Source of the DNA: an uncultured Pelagibacteraceae bacterium
GTDB lineage: Bacteria > Pseudomonadota > Alphaproteobacteria > Pelagibacterales > Pelagibacteraceae
Direction of reading: 5' to 3'
NCBI GenBank assembly: GCA_902596185.1
Contig: CACJSX010000001.1
Span: 55,183-119,182, forward strand
Length of the DNA stretch: 64,000 nucleotides
Below the pieces are notes generated by a model. It did not search any database, was not told the DNA's origin, and worked only from the letters and a program-made list of their open reading frames with translations. Shown one piece after another: positions 21,610 to 31,611 of this stretch (the stretch's first letter is position 1; each line of letters begins with the position of its first letter). Made by a program: the position numbers and the translations under genes.

Positions 21610-22971
21610 TTAGTTAGCAAATAACGTTTCTGGTAACCATAAAGCAATTGCAGGAAACATATACATTAAAAACATGGCAAAAATCACAATTGCTAAAAAC
21701 GGCATAATACCTCTAAAAATATCCATTAATTCTACGTTAGTTTTTTGAACTCCTTTTAAATAATAAGCCGACATTGCCATTGGTGGCGTTAAAAAAGAGG
21801 TTTGCAAATTTAAAGCTATTAACATTGCAAAAAAATATGGGTTAACTCCAAAAATTTCTAATAAGGGTAAAAAAATTGGAACAAAAATAATTAAAATTTC
21901 AGTCCACTCTAATGGCCAACCTAAAAGAAAAATTATAATTTGTGTAATTACTAGAAATTGCCAAGTTGAAATATTTATAGAAGTAAAAAAATGTTCGAAA
22001 ACTTCATGTCCACCTAGGTAAGAAAACACTGAAGAAAAAGTCCAAGATCCAATAAATAACCACATAATCATAGCTGTTGTTTTAGCAGTTAAAAAAACAG
22101 ACTCTTTAAAGTTTTGCCATTTAAGGGTTTTATAGAACCAAGATAAAATCAATGCTCCAAAGGCTCCTGCTGCTGCGGCCTCCGCTGGTGTTGCTATTCC
22201 AGCTAAAATTGTTCCAAGCACTAACATAATTAATCCAAAGAGAGGTACAAAAGAAACTAATACCTCTTTTAAAATTTCTGCACGAGGTGGGATGTCCTCT
22301 TTTGGAGGTCTAGGTGCTATTGATGGATTCAACCATGCTCTTATAACCGCATAGCCAATGTATAATCCTGCTAAAAGTAAACCTGGAAAGATAGCAGCTG
22401 CAAAAAGTCTTAAAGGTGATAATTGAGCAATAACTGAGTAAACAATCAACATAATGCTTGGTGGTATTAGAATACCCAAACATCCTCCGGAACATATAAT
22501 GCCAGATGCAAATTTTTTATCATAACCAGCTTTTACCATTGCTGGCCAAGCTAATAATCCCATCAACGTCACTACTGCACCAATAATTCCTGTTGCTGTA
22601 GAGAATAGTGTACAAGTAATTAATGCAGCAACAGCCATTGATGCTGGAAGCCTATGTGCGGCTAATCTTATAGCAAAAAATAATTTTGCAACAATTCCTG
22701 CTCTCTCAACTAAATATCCCATAAACAAAAACAAGGGTACAGCTGTCAGAACATTATTATCCATAACAGTATAAGTATTTTGAACAAATAGTTGAAAAAT
22801 TCTATTATCAAAAATGTGTTCCATCATGGTCGCGTCGTAGTAAGCGTAATATCCAAACGCGATACCCATCGCCATCAATGTAAATGCAATTGGAAAACCT
22901 AAAAGAACTGCAAATAGAAATATACCCATCATTAAAATTGCAACTTCTGGATTTGAAAGACTAAATAACAT
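21610..22971 (-). CDS. TRAP transporter large permease (DctM-like)
   Basis: TAVPLFLFMGYLVERAGI, LGILIPPSIMLIVYS, NLQTSFLTPPMAMSAYYLKGV. Confidence 0.93.
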   Translation of the reverse strand: MLFSLSNPEVAILMMGIFLFAVLLGFPIAFTLMAMGIAFGYYAYYDATMMEHIFDNRIFQLFVQNTYTVMDNNVLTAVPLFLFMGYLVERAGIVAKLFFAIRLAAHRLPASMAVAALITCTLFSTATGIIGAVVTLMGLLAWPAMVKAGYDKKFASGIICSGGCLGILIPPSIMLIVYSVIAQLSPLRLFAAAIFPGLLLAGLYIGYAVIRAWLNPSIAPRPPKEDIPPRAEILKEVLVSFVPLFGLIMLVLGTILAGIATPAEAAAAGAFGALILSWFYKTLKWQNFKESVFLTAKTTAMIMWLFIGSWTFSSVFSYLGGHEVFEHFFTSINISTWQFLVITQIIIFLLGWPLEWTEILIIFVPIFLPLLEIFGVNPYFFAMLIALNLQTSFLTPPMAMSAYYLKGVQKTNVELMDIFRGIMPFLAIVIFAMFLMYMFPAIALWLPETLFAN

Positions 22972-23548
22972 TTGATTTGTCTTCCTGTTGCGATGTTCTC
23001 ATTAACATTTGTTCTGTTTCTTCAGCAACTACCATTCTCATAGGCCATTGTCCTGTTTTGATACAAATGATTGATCTAAAAACTTCTGCAATTCCTTGAA
23101 TAACTAATAATGTACCTGCAGCAGGTATCATAGATTTAACCATGTAAATCTGTATTTGAGCTGGACTACTCCAACTTGTTTCTTTTATTTTCCAAGCTAT
23201 TGCAGCGTATTCATATCCGTAAAAAGCTAAAGCAACGACACCTGGAAAAAAGAAGACAAAATAAAGAACTAAATCTATCCAAGCTTGAGTTCTTTGATTA
23301 AATAATCGATAAATTACATCACCTCTTACATGAGCCTCAGTCGCTAAACAATATGCTCCCGACATCATTAGTATTGCCCCATACATTTGCATACTAAAAT
23401 CAAAATTCCATAAAGTTGGCTTGTTAAAAACATAAGCCATAACAACTTCATAAACTGTTCCACCCATTAAAATCACAATACACCAAGAAAATGCTTTACC
23501 CATTGAAGTGCTAAGTGTATCTGCAAATTTAATGAAAGTTTCCATCAT
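22961..23548 (-). CDS. TRAP transporter small permease (DctQ-like)
   Basis: four hydrophobic segments, TEAHVRGDVIYRLFNQRTQAWIDL. Confidence 0.9.
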   Translation of the reverse strand: MMETFIKFADTLSTSMGKAFSWCIVILMGGTVYEVVMAYVFNKPTLWNFDFSMQMYGAILMMSGAYCLATEAHVRGDVIYRLFNQRTQAWIDLVLYFVFFFPGVVALAFYGYEYAAIAWKIKETSWSSPAQIQIYMVKSMIPAAGTLLVIQGIAEVFRSIICIKTGQWPMRMVVAEETEQMLMRTSQQEDKSNVI

Positions 23549-23572
23549 TAAAAAGTATATTAAATTAAACTA

Positions 23573-23604
23573 AAAAAAAAGGGGGTTTTTAAACCCCCTT
23601 TTTT
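23573..23604 (-). terminator. hairpin terminator, potentially bidirectional, between SBP and small permease
   Basis: AAAAAAAAGGGGGTTTTTAAACCCCCTTTTTT. Confidence 0.85.
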
Positions 23605-23621
23605 GAATTTACTAAAGTTAA

Positions 23622-24779
23622 TTAGATTTTAACTTTCTCAATTGGTCCAAACTCATTTTCATAAGCTAATTTGTAGTTCGGTTGATTCATCAACAGATAC
23701 TTCATAGTTCTCTTAGCGTATGCTTTTTGTGAGTCTACAACTTTCTTAAAGAAAGCATCCTTACCAGAAAACTCACCAATAACTTTATCCCAACCTTTTA
23801 ATTGCTCTGCTAGGATAGCGTCTGATGTTTGGTAAACATTAACTTTATGCTCGTTCATCAATTTAGCTAAGTCAGTTGAATATCTAACTAATGCTTTAAA
23901 GTAGTTATCTGAATTTGCAGCATAAGCAGCATTCTTCAAGATAGCTTGATGAGCAGGCGATAAGCTATTTAGTCTCTTTGTATTCACTGGAATTTCAAAC
24001 ATTTCCTGAGATTGGTGGAAACTTCCTAAGTGATAGTGTTTAGAGACATCCTGCATTCCAAACTGTGAGTCTGATGTAGGGTTGTTAAACTCTGCAGCAT
24101 CAATCAAACCAGTTTTCATTGCTGGTTGGATTTCACCACCTGGCAATTGTCTCACGACCATTCCCATAGCAGTTAAAACGTTAGTCGCTAGACCAACAGT
24201 TCTATACTTCATACCTTTAACATCAGATACTTTTGTTACATTCTTTTTAAACCAACCAAATGGTTGAGCTGGCATTGGCATATGGAAGAAGCCTGTGTAA
24301 TTAAATCCAACACTTTTTACTGCTTCTTCATATAATGCTCTTCCTCCACCGTACTCCATCCATCCCATAACTTCTTGAGATGACATTCCGTATGATGGTC
24401 CAGTTCCAAAAAGAGACGCAGCAGCATTTTTACCATACCAATATGCAGTCACCCAGTGACCCATATCAACTACACCTGAACTTACTGCTTGTCCAATTTC
24501 TGAAGTCTTGACAACAGCTCCAACTGGTTGAACATCAATTTTAAGTTCTCCAGCTGACATGTCGCTTACCATTTTTGCGTAATCTCCCGCCATTTCAAAA
24601 AAGATATTAGCGCCTGATGGCCAAGCCGCTTGCATCTTTAATGTTAGTGGTGCACCAAATGCAACATTTGGCATTGCTACTGCTGTAGCTGCCGCCGCTC
24701 CTGTTGCTGCCGCTGCTTTGAAGAACTTTCTTCTTGAAGGAGTTTTAGAACCCTTCAATGATTTTTTATTTTTAATCAT
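23622..24779 (-). CDS. TRAP substrate-binding protein, TakP/FcbT1-like, Tat signal
   Basis: PSRRKFFKAAAATG leader; QLPGGEIQPAMKTGLIDAAEFNNPTSD. Confidence 0.88.
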   Translation of the reverse strand: MIKNKKSLKGSKTPSRRKFFKAAAATGAAAATAVAMPNVAFGAPLTLKMQAAWPSGANIFFEMAGDYAKMVSDMSAGELKIDVQPVGAVVKTSEIGQAVSSGVVDMGHWVTAYWYGKNAAASLFGTGPSYGMSSQEVMGWMEYGGGRALYEEAVKSVGFNYTGFFHMPMPAQPFGWFKKNVTKVSDVKGMKYRTVGLATNVLTAMGMVVRQLPGGEIQPAMKTGLIDAAEFNNPTSDSQFGMQDVSKHYHLGSFHQSQEMFEIPVNTKRLNSLSPAHQAILKNAAYAANSDNYFKALVRYSTDLAKLMNEHKVNVYQTSDAILAEQLKGWDKVIGEFSGKDAFFKKVVDSQKAYAKRTMKYLLMNQPNYKLAYENEFGPIEKVKI

Positions 24780-24905
24780 TATATTCTCCTCTAGTTAATT
24801 AACTGGGCAGAAATAAAACATAGATTTAGATTAGAGTCTTTCTAAATAATTGCACAGATTGTCACAATAAAACTATAGATAGAAATTTTCTATCTTTGGT
24901 TGAGT

Positions 24906-25979
24906 TTAAATTAATTTATTGTCCTTGTAAACACAGCATTTTTCGGCGGGTATGTGAAGTTTTACATTCTGATTAGGTATTTCGGTTTCTCTTGTAACTT
25001 TTGATTTAATTGTAAAATCTCCCATTTTGGCAGTGATCAATTTATAGTTTCCTAGATCCTCAACCTTTTCAACATTAACATCAATTAAGTTTTCATTTTG
25101 GTTTTGTGCAATTTTAATAAATTCAGATCTAATTCCTAATTTAATATTTTTTGTTTTTAAATTAGATAAATTTGTATGGGTTTTAATTAAAGTGTTATTT
25201 ATTTTTACACTATCATTTGAAGAGATTTCACTTTCAAACAGGTTCATAGCTGGCGATCCAATAAAGTACCCAACAAATGTTGTATTAGGTCTTTCAAAAA
25301 GTTCTTTAGGGGAACCGGTTTGAACCACCTCTCCTTCACTCATTACTATTATATTATCTGCAAAAGTCATCGCTTCGTTTTGATCATGAGTTACATAAAC
25401 TAATGTTGTTTTATATTGCTCATTAATTTCTTTAAGATTTCTTCTTAATCTAAATTTTAAATCTGGATCGATAACAGTTAGAGGCTCATCCATTAGAACA
25501 GCAGCTACGTCCTCTCTTACAAGGCCTCTTCCTAAAGATATTAATTGCTTTTGATCTGCTGTTAATTTTCTTGCAGGAGAATTTAAAAAAGATTTTAAAT
25601 TTAAAGTTTCAGCAACTGAATTAACTCTTTCATCAGTTTTACTTTTAGAAAAATCTCTACATTTAAGTGGGAAAGCTAAATTTTCATAAACAGTCATTGT
25701 ATTATAAATAACTGGAAATTGAAAAACTTGGGCAATATTTCTATCTTCTGTTTTTAAATCTGTAACATCTTTATCATCAAATAATATTCTTCCAGCAGAA
25801 GGCCTTACTAAGCCAGAAACAATATTTAACATTGTGGTTTTTCCACATCCAGAAGGACCTAAGATCGCATATCGATTTCCATTTTCCCATGTCATTGAGA
25901 AAGGATTTAAGGCATAAACTGGGTTTTGATCGTTTGGATTGTATGAGTGAGATACGTTGCTTAAATCAATTTTAGCCAT
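24906..25979 (-). CDS. ABC transporter ATPase (GlpT/MalK-like)
   Basis: LGPSGCGKTTML Walker A, LMDEPLTVIDPDL; second ATPase of a GlpSTPQV-like set. Confidence 0.88.
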   Translation of the reverse strand: MAKIDLSNVSHSYNPNDQNPVYALNPFSMTWENGNRYAILGPSGCGKTTMLNIVSGLVRPSAGRILFDDKDVTDLKTEDRNIAQVFQFPVIYNTMTVYENLAFPLKCRDFSKSKTDERVNSVAETLNLKSFLNSPARKLTADQKQLISLGRGLVREDVAAVLMDEPLTVIDPDLKFRLRRNLKEINEQYKTTLVYVTHDQNEAMTFADNIIVMSEGEVVQTGSPKELFERPNTTFVGYFIGSPAMNLFESEISSNDSVKINNTLIKTHTNLSNLKTKNIKLGIRSEFIKIAQNQNENLIDVNVEKVEDLGNYKLITAKMGDFTIKSKVTRETEIPNQNVKLHIPAEKCCVYKDNKLI

Positions 25980-27051
25980 TCAAACCTCCAAAAGGTGAGG
26001 ATGCTAATTTTCCATCAGCATGAAAAGCATAAGCTCTATCAATTTTAAAATTAATTTTAACTTTATCGTGTATCTTAAAGTTTAGAACTTCTTCTATTGA
26101 AACTATAATTTTTGTATCTCCTCTTTTTAAATGTAGTAAAGTTTCTGAACCACTAATTTCTGCAAGCTCAACTTCAAATTCGTATCCATTTTCGTTTAAT
26201 TCAATATCAGAAGATCTTAATCCGATTTTTAAACCATCTTCGGTTAATTTAGATAAATGTTGTGGAGCCTCTACATCTATGCCTTCAAATCTAATCTGAT
26301 TATCTGAAATTTTAGCTTCAATAATATTCATTGGGGGGTCATTAGAAATTTCTGCAACTTTTAAAGAGTTAGGGTTTTCAAATATTTCTTTTGCTGGACC
26401 AACTTGTAAGACCTTGCCTTCATCTAAGACTATAACTTCACCATTTAATTCCATAGTCTCCCTTGGATCTGTGGTTGAATAAATTAAAATTGTTTCATCT
26501 GCTAACCCTTTAGAAAATAAGTTTTTAAACTCCTCTCTAAGTTGCTCTCTCAATTTGTAGTCTAAGTTTACTAAAGGCTCATCTAGTAACAATATTTTAG
26601 CGTTTTTGACTAAAGATCTTGCAAGCGAAACCCTTTGTTGCTGCCCTCCAGAAAGCTCTTGAATCTTTCTATTTTCATAACCCAACAAGCCTACAGACTT
26701 TAAAGCATCCATTACTTTTTCATTAATTATGCTTTGATCTATTTTTCTTTGTTTTAAAGGAAAGGCTATGTTTTCAAAAACATTCAAATGAGGATAATTT
26801 ATAAATTGCTGATAAACCATTGCTACATTTCTTTCCCAGACTGGAACTTTTAAAAAATTTTTACCATCAAATTCAATTTCACCACTATCTGGTGTTAAAA
26901 GACCAGCTATTGTTTTTAATAAAGTCGTCTTTCCAGATAGTGTTCTTCCTAGAATTGTATAGAGATTTCCTTCTTTAAAATTAAAAGATACTTCGTCTAA
27001 ATGATATTGATCATCAGGTTTATAACTTAAATTGTTAGCAACTAAATCCAT
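25972..27051 (-). CDS. ABC transporter ATPase (GlpS/MalK-like)
   Basis: LGRTLSGKTTLLKTIAGL Walker A, LSGGQQQRVSLARSL, LLLDEPLVNLD. Confidence 0.9.
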   Translation of the reverse strand: MDLVANNLSYKPDDQYHLDEVSFNFKEGNLYTILGRTLSGKTTLLKTIAGLLTPDSGEIEFDGKNFLKVPVWERNVAMVYQQFINYPHLNVFENIAFPLKQRKIDQSIINEKVMDALKSVGLLGYENRKIQELSGGQQQRVSLARSLVKNAKILLLDEPLVNLDYKLREQLREEFKNLFSKGLADETILIYSTTDPRETMELNGEVIVLDEGKVLQVGPAKEIFENPNSLKVAEISNDPPMNIIEAKISDNQIRFEGIDVEAPQHLSKLTEDGLKIGLRSSDIELNENGYEFEVELAEISGSETLLHLKRGDTKIIVSIEEVLNFKIHDKVKINFKIDRAYAFHADGKLASSPFGGLNG

Positions 27052-27899
27052 TATTTGATAGCTCCTGATAAATTTCCTTTTGATAAATATCTTTCAACTA
27101 TGAACGCGACAATAATTAATGGTGCTACTGAAACTAAAGCTGATGCTGACAAACTCCACCAAGGAGTTACCGATGAATTTAATGCAACAATCTTAACTGG
27201 CAACAATTGAACTTCAGTAAAAGTTAAAATAAAAGCAAAGAAGAAATCAATCCATCCAAATATTATACAAAACATTCCAGCTACAATTAATCCCGGTATT
27301 GAATTTGGTAACACCACTTTTAAAAAAGCTTGATAAGGATTACAACCATCAATTAGAGCTGTCTCATCAATTTCTCTTGGAACTTTATTAAAAAAGTCAA
27401 CCATAATCCAAACTGCTATTGGCATTAATAAAACAATATAAACTACAATTAACCCCGTTAGACTATCTAATAAATTTATCGAACTTAAAAATAAAAAAAA
27501 CGGAATTGATAAAACAATTGGAGGCATAATTCTTTGAGAAATAAAGAAAAAAGTAATATCATTATTTTTTACAAAACCTGCCTTGAATGTATATCTTGAT
27601 AACGCATATGCAGACAAAGTTCCAAGAATAATGCTAATTAAACTTGCGGTACAAGTTACAAACAAACTATTAAAATAAGGTTCAATTATATCTACTCCTC
27701 CTTTGGCTGGCGATTTAATTAAAACCTTCCACCCTTCTAAATTAGGTTCAAAATCTACCCATGGAATATATGTTACTCCACCATTAACAGACTGGAAGTC
27801 TTTAAAGGATGTTGTTAAAGCCCAAAGAAAAGGTGCTACAACAAATACTGTCCAAACAACAATAAAGAAATATTTTAAAAAAATATATAATTTATTCAT
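27051..27899 (-). CDS. carbohydrate/polyol-type ABC permease (MalG-like)
   Basis: EIDETALIDGCNPYQAFLKVVLPNSIPGL EAA loop. Confidence 0.9.
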   Translation of the reverse strand: MNKLYIFLKYFFIVVWTVFVVAPFLWALTTSFKDFQSVNGGVTYIPWVDFEPNLEGWKVLIKSPAKGGVDIIEPYFNSLFVTCTASLISIILGTLSAYALSRYTFKAGFVKNNDITFFFISQRIMPPIVLSIPFFLFLSSINLLDSLTGLIVVYIVLLMPIAVWIMVDFFNKVPREIDETALIDGCNPYQAFLKVVLPNSIPGLIVAGMFCIIFGWIDFFFAFILTFTEVQLLPVKIVALNSSVTPWWSLSASALVSVAPLIIVAFIVERYLSKGNLSGAIK

Positions 27900-27902
27900 A
27901 CT

Positions 27903-28766
27903 CTACTCTTTCAATAAAACTTTAGTTAAGACCTTTGCTATTATTGTTAAACTTATGATCATAATTATTAAGTATGTGAATGACATTGATGCTGCATAAC
28001 CCATCTGAAATTCCCTTAACCCTTTTATGAAAATGTAAAAACTTGATGTTTCAGTAGAAGTTCCTGGGCCACCAGAGGTTAAAACGTAAACTGTATCCAT
28101 TATCTTTGAAGCCTCAATTAACCTTATAATTATTGCTCCAATTGATATTGGAGCCATCAATGGAAATGTTACGTAAATAAATTTTCGGACTGGACTAGCA
28201 CCATCAATCGCTGCGGCCAAAAATGGTTCTTTAGGCAATGATAATAAGCCTGCTAATAAAAGCAGAAACATAAAAGGTGTCCATTGCCATACCTCCACTA
28301 TAATGACTGTAAATTTTGCAATAACTGGATCTGTTAACCACTTTGGAGCTACACCAAAAACTGATAACATATCATTTACTGGTCCTAAAGATTCATGAAA
28401 AAAAGTTCTCCAAATAACTGTCATGATTACTGGTGTTGTCATCATTGGAACTAAAAAAAGAACTCTAAAAAATCTTTTAAATTTAATATCTTTCCAAACC
28501 ATGTGTGCCAATGCAAAACCGATCACATATTGCAGGATAACTGTTGTAACTGACAAAAAACTCAATCTAAAAAATGATTCCCAGAATCTCGGGTCATCAG
28601 TAAATAATCTTATATAATTTTCTAAACCTATGTAATCTAAACCAGGATTATAACTATTCCATCCTGACAAACTTAATCTAACTACGAAAATAATTGGAAA
28701 AATTAATATGCCTATCAACACAAATAGACCTGGAAATAGGAAAAAATATTTGTGTTTAAAATTCAT
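27903..28766 (-). CDS. carbohydrate/polyol-type ABC permease (MalF-like)
   Basis: FLAAAIDGASPVRKFIYVTFPLMAP EAA loop. Confidence 0.9.
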   Translation of the reverse strand: MNFKHKYFFLFPGLFVLIGILIFPIIFVVRLSLSGWNSYNPGLDYIGLENYIRLFTDDPRFWESFFRLSFLSVTTVILQYVIGFALAHMVWKDIKFKRFFRVLFLVPMMTTPVIMTVIWRTFFHESLGPVNDMLSVFGVAPKWLTDPVIAKFTVIIVEVWQWTPFMFLLLLAGLLSLPKEPFLAAAIDGASPVRKFIYVTFPLMAPISIGAIIIRLIEASKIMDTVYVLTSGGPGTSTETSSFYIFIKGLREFQMGYAASMSFTYLIIMIISLTIIAKVLTKVLLKE

Positions 28767-28797
28767 TTGTAAAAAAGGATTATATTAATTTTATATA

Positions 28798-28825
28798 ATG
28801 TGGCCATTTAAAAAAATGGCCACAT
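28798..28825 (-). terminator. 12-bp perfect hairpin downstream of SBP gene (stabiliser/attenuator)
   Basis: ATGTGGCCATTT-AAAA-AAATGGCCACAT; no clear U-run on the - strand. Confidence 0.75.
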
Positions 28826-28839
28826 AAAGTATTTTTTAA

Positions 28840-30378
28840 TTATAGTTTGTTGTCTTCCATTTTAACACCAACAGCGTAAGCATCTTGAACTGCTTTTTTA
28901 CCTACTCTGCCTACAATTGCTTCCCACTCTTTAGCAACTTCATCTAAAGCTTCTTGAGGAGATAATTGTCCTGCTAAAGCTTTTGAAGTTCCAGTAGCAA
29001 CAGCACTTGTAAATTCAAATACACCTGGAACTCTTAGAGGGAAAACTCTGTTATTACTTTTTTCCATATCTAAAAGAGTCTTAGTGTAACTGTTAGCGAT
29101 CTCTGGATCCCAACCCATACTATTAATGTAAATGTTAGGGTCAAAGTCTGAGTTTTTAAATGGGTTAACACCAAATCTACCAATTGCTAAGTCAGCTTGG
29201 TGATTTGCTCCGTTAGAAAAGAAACATAGATAATCAAACGCCATATCTTTTACTTTACTTTTCTTAGCAACACCTACTGCCCAACCCCAAACAATGTAAG
29301 GAGCTTGGTTGTATTGGTTTTCCCAGCTATTAGATACTCTATTCCAAACTTTGTTTGCGCCTGGAAGTGGAGCTGCACCAACTTTATTTTTAATTGGACT
29401 GTCATCTTGCATCGCTGCAATAAATGCATCATCCCAAGAGAAACTAAATAAAGTTTGTCCACCACCAAATGATCCGATTTCATCACCTAGACCAAAGTTA
29501 GTTCCTCCTGGAGGAACATATTTAGTAGCTTCAACCCAATCAGTTAATGCCTCTACAAACCCAGGGTTATTGATGTTTGGTTTCATAGTTTCTAAATCAA
29601 AAAAGAAACCACCTGGAGTTCTTGGATTTTTAGCGTACGCTACTGATCTACTGAAAAAAGCTGCAAACATTAAATCATCTTTTTTCATAACTTCAGCTGA
29701 ACCGTATTCTTTTTCACCGTCTCCATCCCAGTCCCAACCATTGAAATATTTAGCCATTTCGCCATATTCTTTCCATGTTGTAGGAACTTTTAGCTCTTTT
29801 CCTGTATCTGCTTTATATTTTTTCTGCATTTCAGGATTATCTATTACGTCTTTTCTATATTTTAGATAATGTCTGTCACCATCAACTGGGTATTGATACA
29901 TAGTTCCATCCCAAGATGATACACCCATGTGAGATTTAGTTACGTCTTTCATCTCAGGTGAGTTCATGTACTTCTTAGGTACTGGTGCTAAATATCTTTT
30001 CCAGTCATTAATGAAGTTAGAAAATCCAAACACAATATCGTAAGGTGCTTGTCCAGCTTGGAAAGGAACCATTGCTTTTGAGTACAAATCACCTGCTGGT
30101 GTATGTGTAACTTCAACTTTTGCGCCAGTTAATTTCTCAAACTGCTCAGCATGTAGAGCTGTTGGCTCTCCCATTACAGGAATTGCGTGAGTATTTATTT
30201 TAAGAGTTTTTCCTTTGTAATTTTTCTTAGACATCTTCTCATAAGAACAATCACCAGGAATATCTCCTGTAGCTTTGATATGTGGAAACTGATCGCTCCA
30301 CTTATCAGCATATGCCATAGGACTAAATATCATCAAACTTGATATAATAGCCGTCAAGCAAGTTTTCATTAGTTTCAT
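28840..30378 (-). CDS. ABC extracellular solute-binding protein (family 1)
   Basis: Sec signal peptide, KINTHAIPVMGEPTALHAEQFEKLTGAKVEVTHTP; beside two MalFG-type permeases. Confidence 0.9.
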   Translation of the reverse strand: MKLMKTCLTAIISSLMIFSPMAYADKWSDQFPHIKATGDIPGDCSYEKMSKKNYKGKTLKINTHAIPVMGEPTALHAEQFEKLTGAKVEVTHTPAGDLYSKAMVPFQAGQAPYDIVFGFSNFINDWKRYLAPVPKKYMNSPEMKDVTKSHMGVSSWDGTMYQYPVDGDRHYLKYRKDVIDNPEMQKKYKADTGKELKVPTTWKEYGEMAKYFNGWDWDGDGEKEYGSAEVMKKDDLMFAAFFSRSVAYAKNPRTPGGFFFDLETMKPNINNPGFVEALTDWVEATKYVPPGGTNFGLGDEIGSFGGGQTLFSFSWDDAFIAAMQDDSPIKNKVGAAPLPGANKVWNRVSNSWENQYNQAPYIVWGWAVGVAKKSKVKDMAFDYLCFFSNGANHQADLAIGRFGVNPFKNSDFDPNIYINSMGWDPEIANSYTKTLLDMEKSNNRVFPLRVPGVFEFTSAVATGTSKALAGQLSPQEALDEVAKEWEAIVGRVGKKAVQDAYAVGVKMEDNKL

Positions 30379-30405
30379 TATTACCTCTCTCTTCCTTTAC
30401 TTAAA

Positions 30406-31467
30406 TTATGGAACTAAAACAGCTCGTCCCTTAACTTTACCGTCGTTAAGATCATGAAGTGCTTTATTAGCATCGTCCAATTTATATTCTTGCATGGATA
30501 GCTTAACTTTTCCTCGATCAGCTAACTCCATCAATTCATATAATTCAGACCACGTTCCCACTAAATTACCTACAATTGTTTTCTCAGAAATAATCAAATC
30601 AACTGCAAGTGATTTAATTTCTTCCCCGTATCCAACAATGTAGTAAAAACCACCATTGGAAGTCATTTGAATTCCCATGGCAGTAGATCCTTTTTCACCT
30701 ACGAAATCGATAACCGCTTCTGAACCTTTTCCTTTAGTTAGTTCTTGGACTTTTTCGATTTCATTTCCATCAATTAAAACTCCATGATCACCACCAAGTT
30801 CCATTGCATGTTTTAAAGCTGCTTCAGATTTCTCAACTATAATAATGTCAGCTGCACACATTGCTTTCAAACATTGAATAGCGATATGTCCTAAACCTCC
30901 AGCACCAATTATTGTACAGCTTTGACCTGGCAATAAATGTCTAGTTGCTTTTTTAACAACTCTGTAGGCTGTAAGACCTGCATCTGAAAAAGGAGCAACA
31001 TCTTTAGGTGCTAACACTTTTGGAAGCTTAATTAAATTTCTAACACTTGTTTTTAATAGCTCAGAGTAACCTCCCTCTTTAATACTTAATCCAGGAAATG
31101 CTCCAGCTTCAGCATGCATATCATTACCTCTTCTGCAATCTAAACAGGTACCACCTGTTCCTGAAATTAATGGGTGTAAAATAACTGGGTCACCTTTTTT
31201 GTATTCGGTAACATCCTTACCTACTTCTTCTACCCATCCTGCATTCTCATGTCCCATTACACATGGTAACAAAGTTCCATCTGGATCTTGAATGTGTTTC
31301 CACACTCCTTCAATTATATGTAAATCTGTTCTGCAAACTCCCGCAGCACCAATCTTAACAATTACATCTGATGCTTTTTCAATTTTTGGATTTGGTAATT
31401 CTTCACCTGTAACCCATACTTTTTCTTTCATTTCTGGGTCATACTTATGCAAAACTTGTGCTTTCAT
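30406..31467 (-). CDS. zinc-type alcohol dehydrogenase (MDR family)
   Basis: CRTDLHIIEGVW, GHENAGWVEEVG, GAGGLGHIAIQ Rossmann. Confidence 0.92.
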   Translation of the reverse strand: MKAQVLHKYDPEMKEKVWVTGEELPNPKIEKASDVIVKIGAAGVCRTDLHIIEGVWKHIQDPDGTLLPCVMGHENAGWVEEVGKDVTEYKKGDPVILHPLISGTGGTCLDCRRGNDMHAEAGAFPGLSIKEGGYSELLKTSVRNLIKLPKVLAPKDVAPFSDAGLTAYRVVKKATRHLLPGQSCTIIGAGGLGHIAIQCLKAMCAADIIIVEKSEAALKHAMELGGDHGVLIDGNEIEKVQELTKGKGSEAVIDFVGEKGSTAMGIQMTSNGGFYYIVGYGEEIKSLAVDLIISEKTIVGNLVGTWSELYELMELADRGKVKLSMQEYKLDDANKALHDLNDGKVKGRAVLVP

Positions 31468-31611
31468 CGTTTTCTCTCCCTTTTAATTTCTAAAACCCTA
31501 TTAAAAAATTGAAGTCAGATGGAGTCAATGTCGCTTTTAAGTGTTCAATTAGTTTACAAATACAACCTGTGGTTAGTTGTTGAATACATCATTTTTATTT
31601 ATCTTTTAGGT

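Noticed and set aside
29309-29869. 186-aa ORF antisense to ABC SBP gene
   Set aside because: Fully inside a well-supported CDS, no family features; shadow ORF
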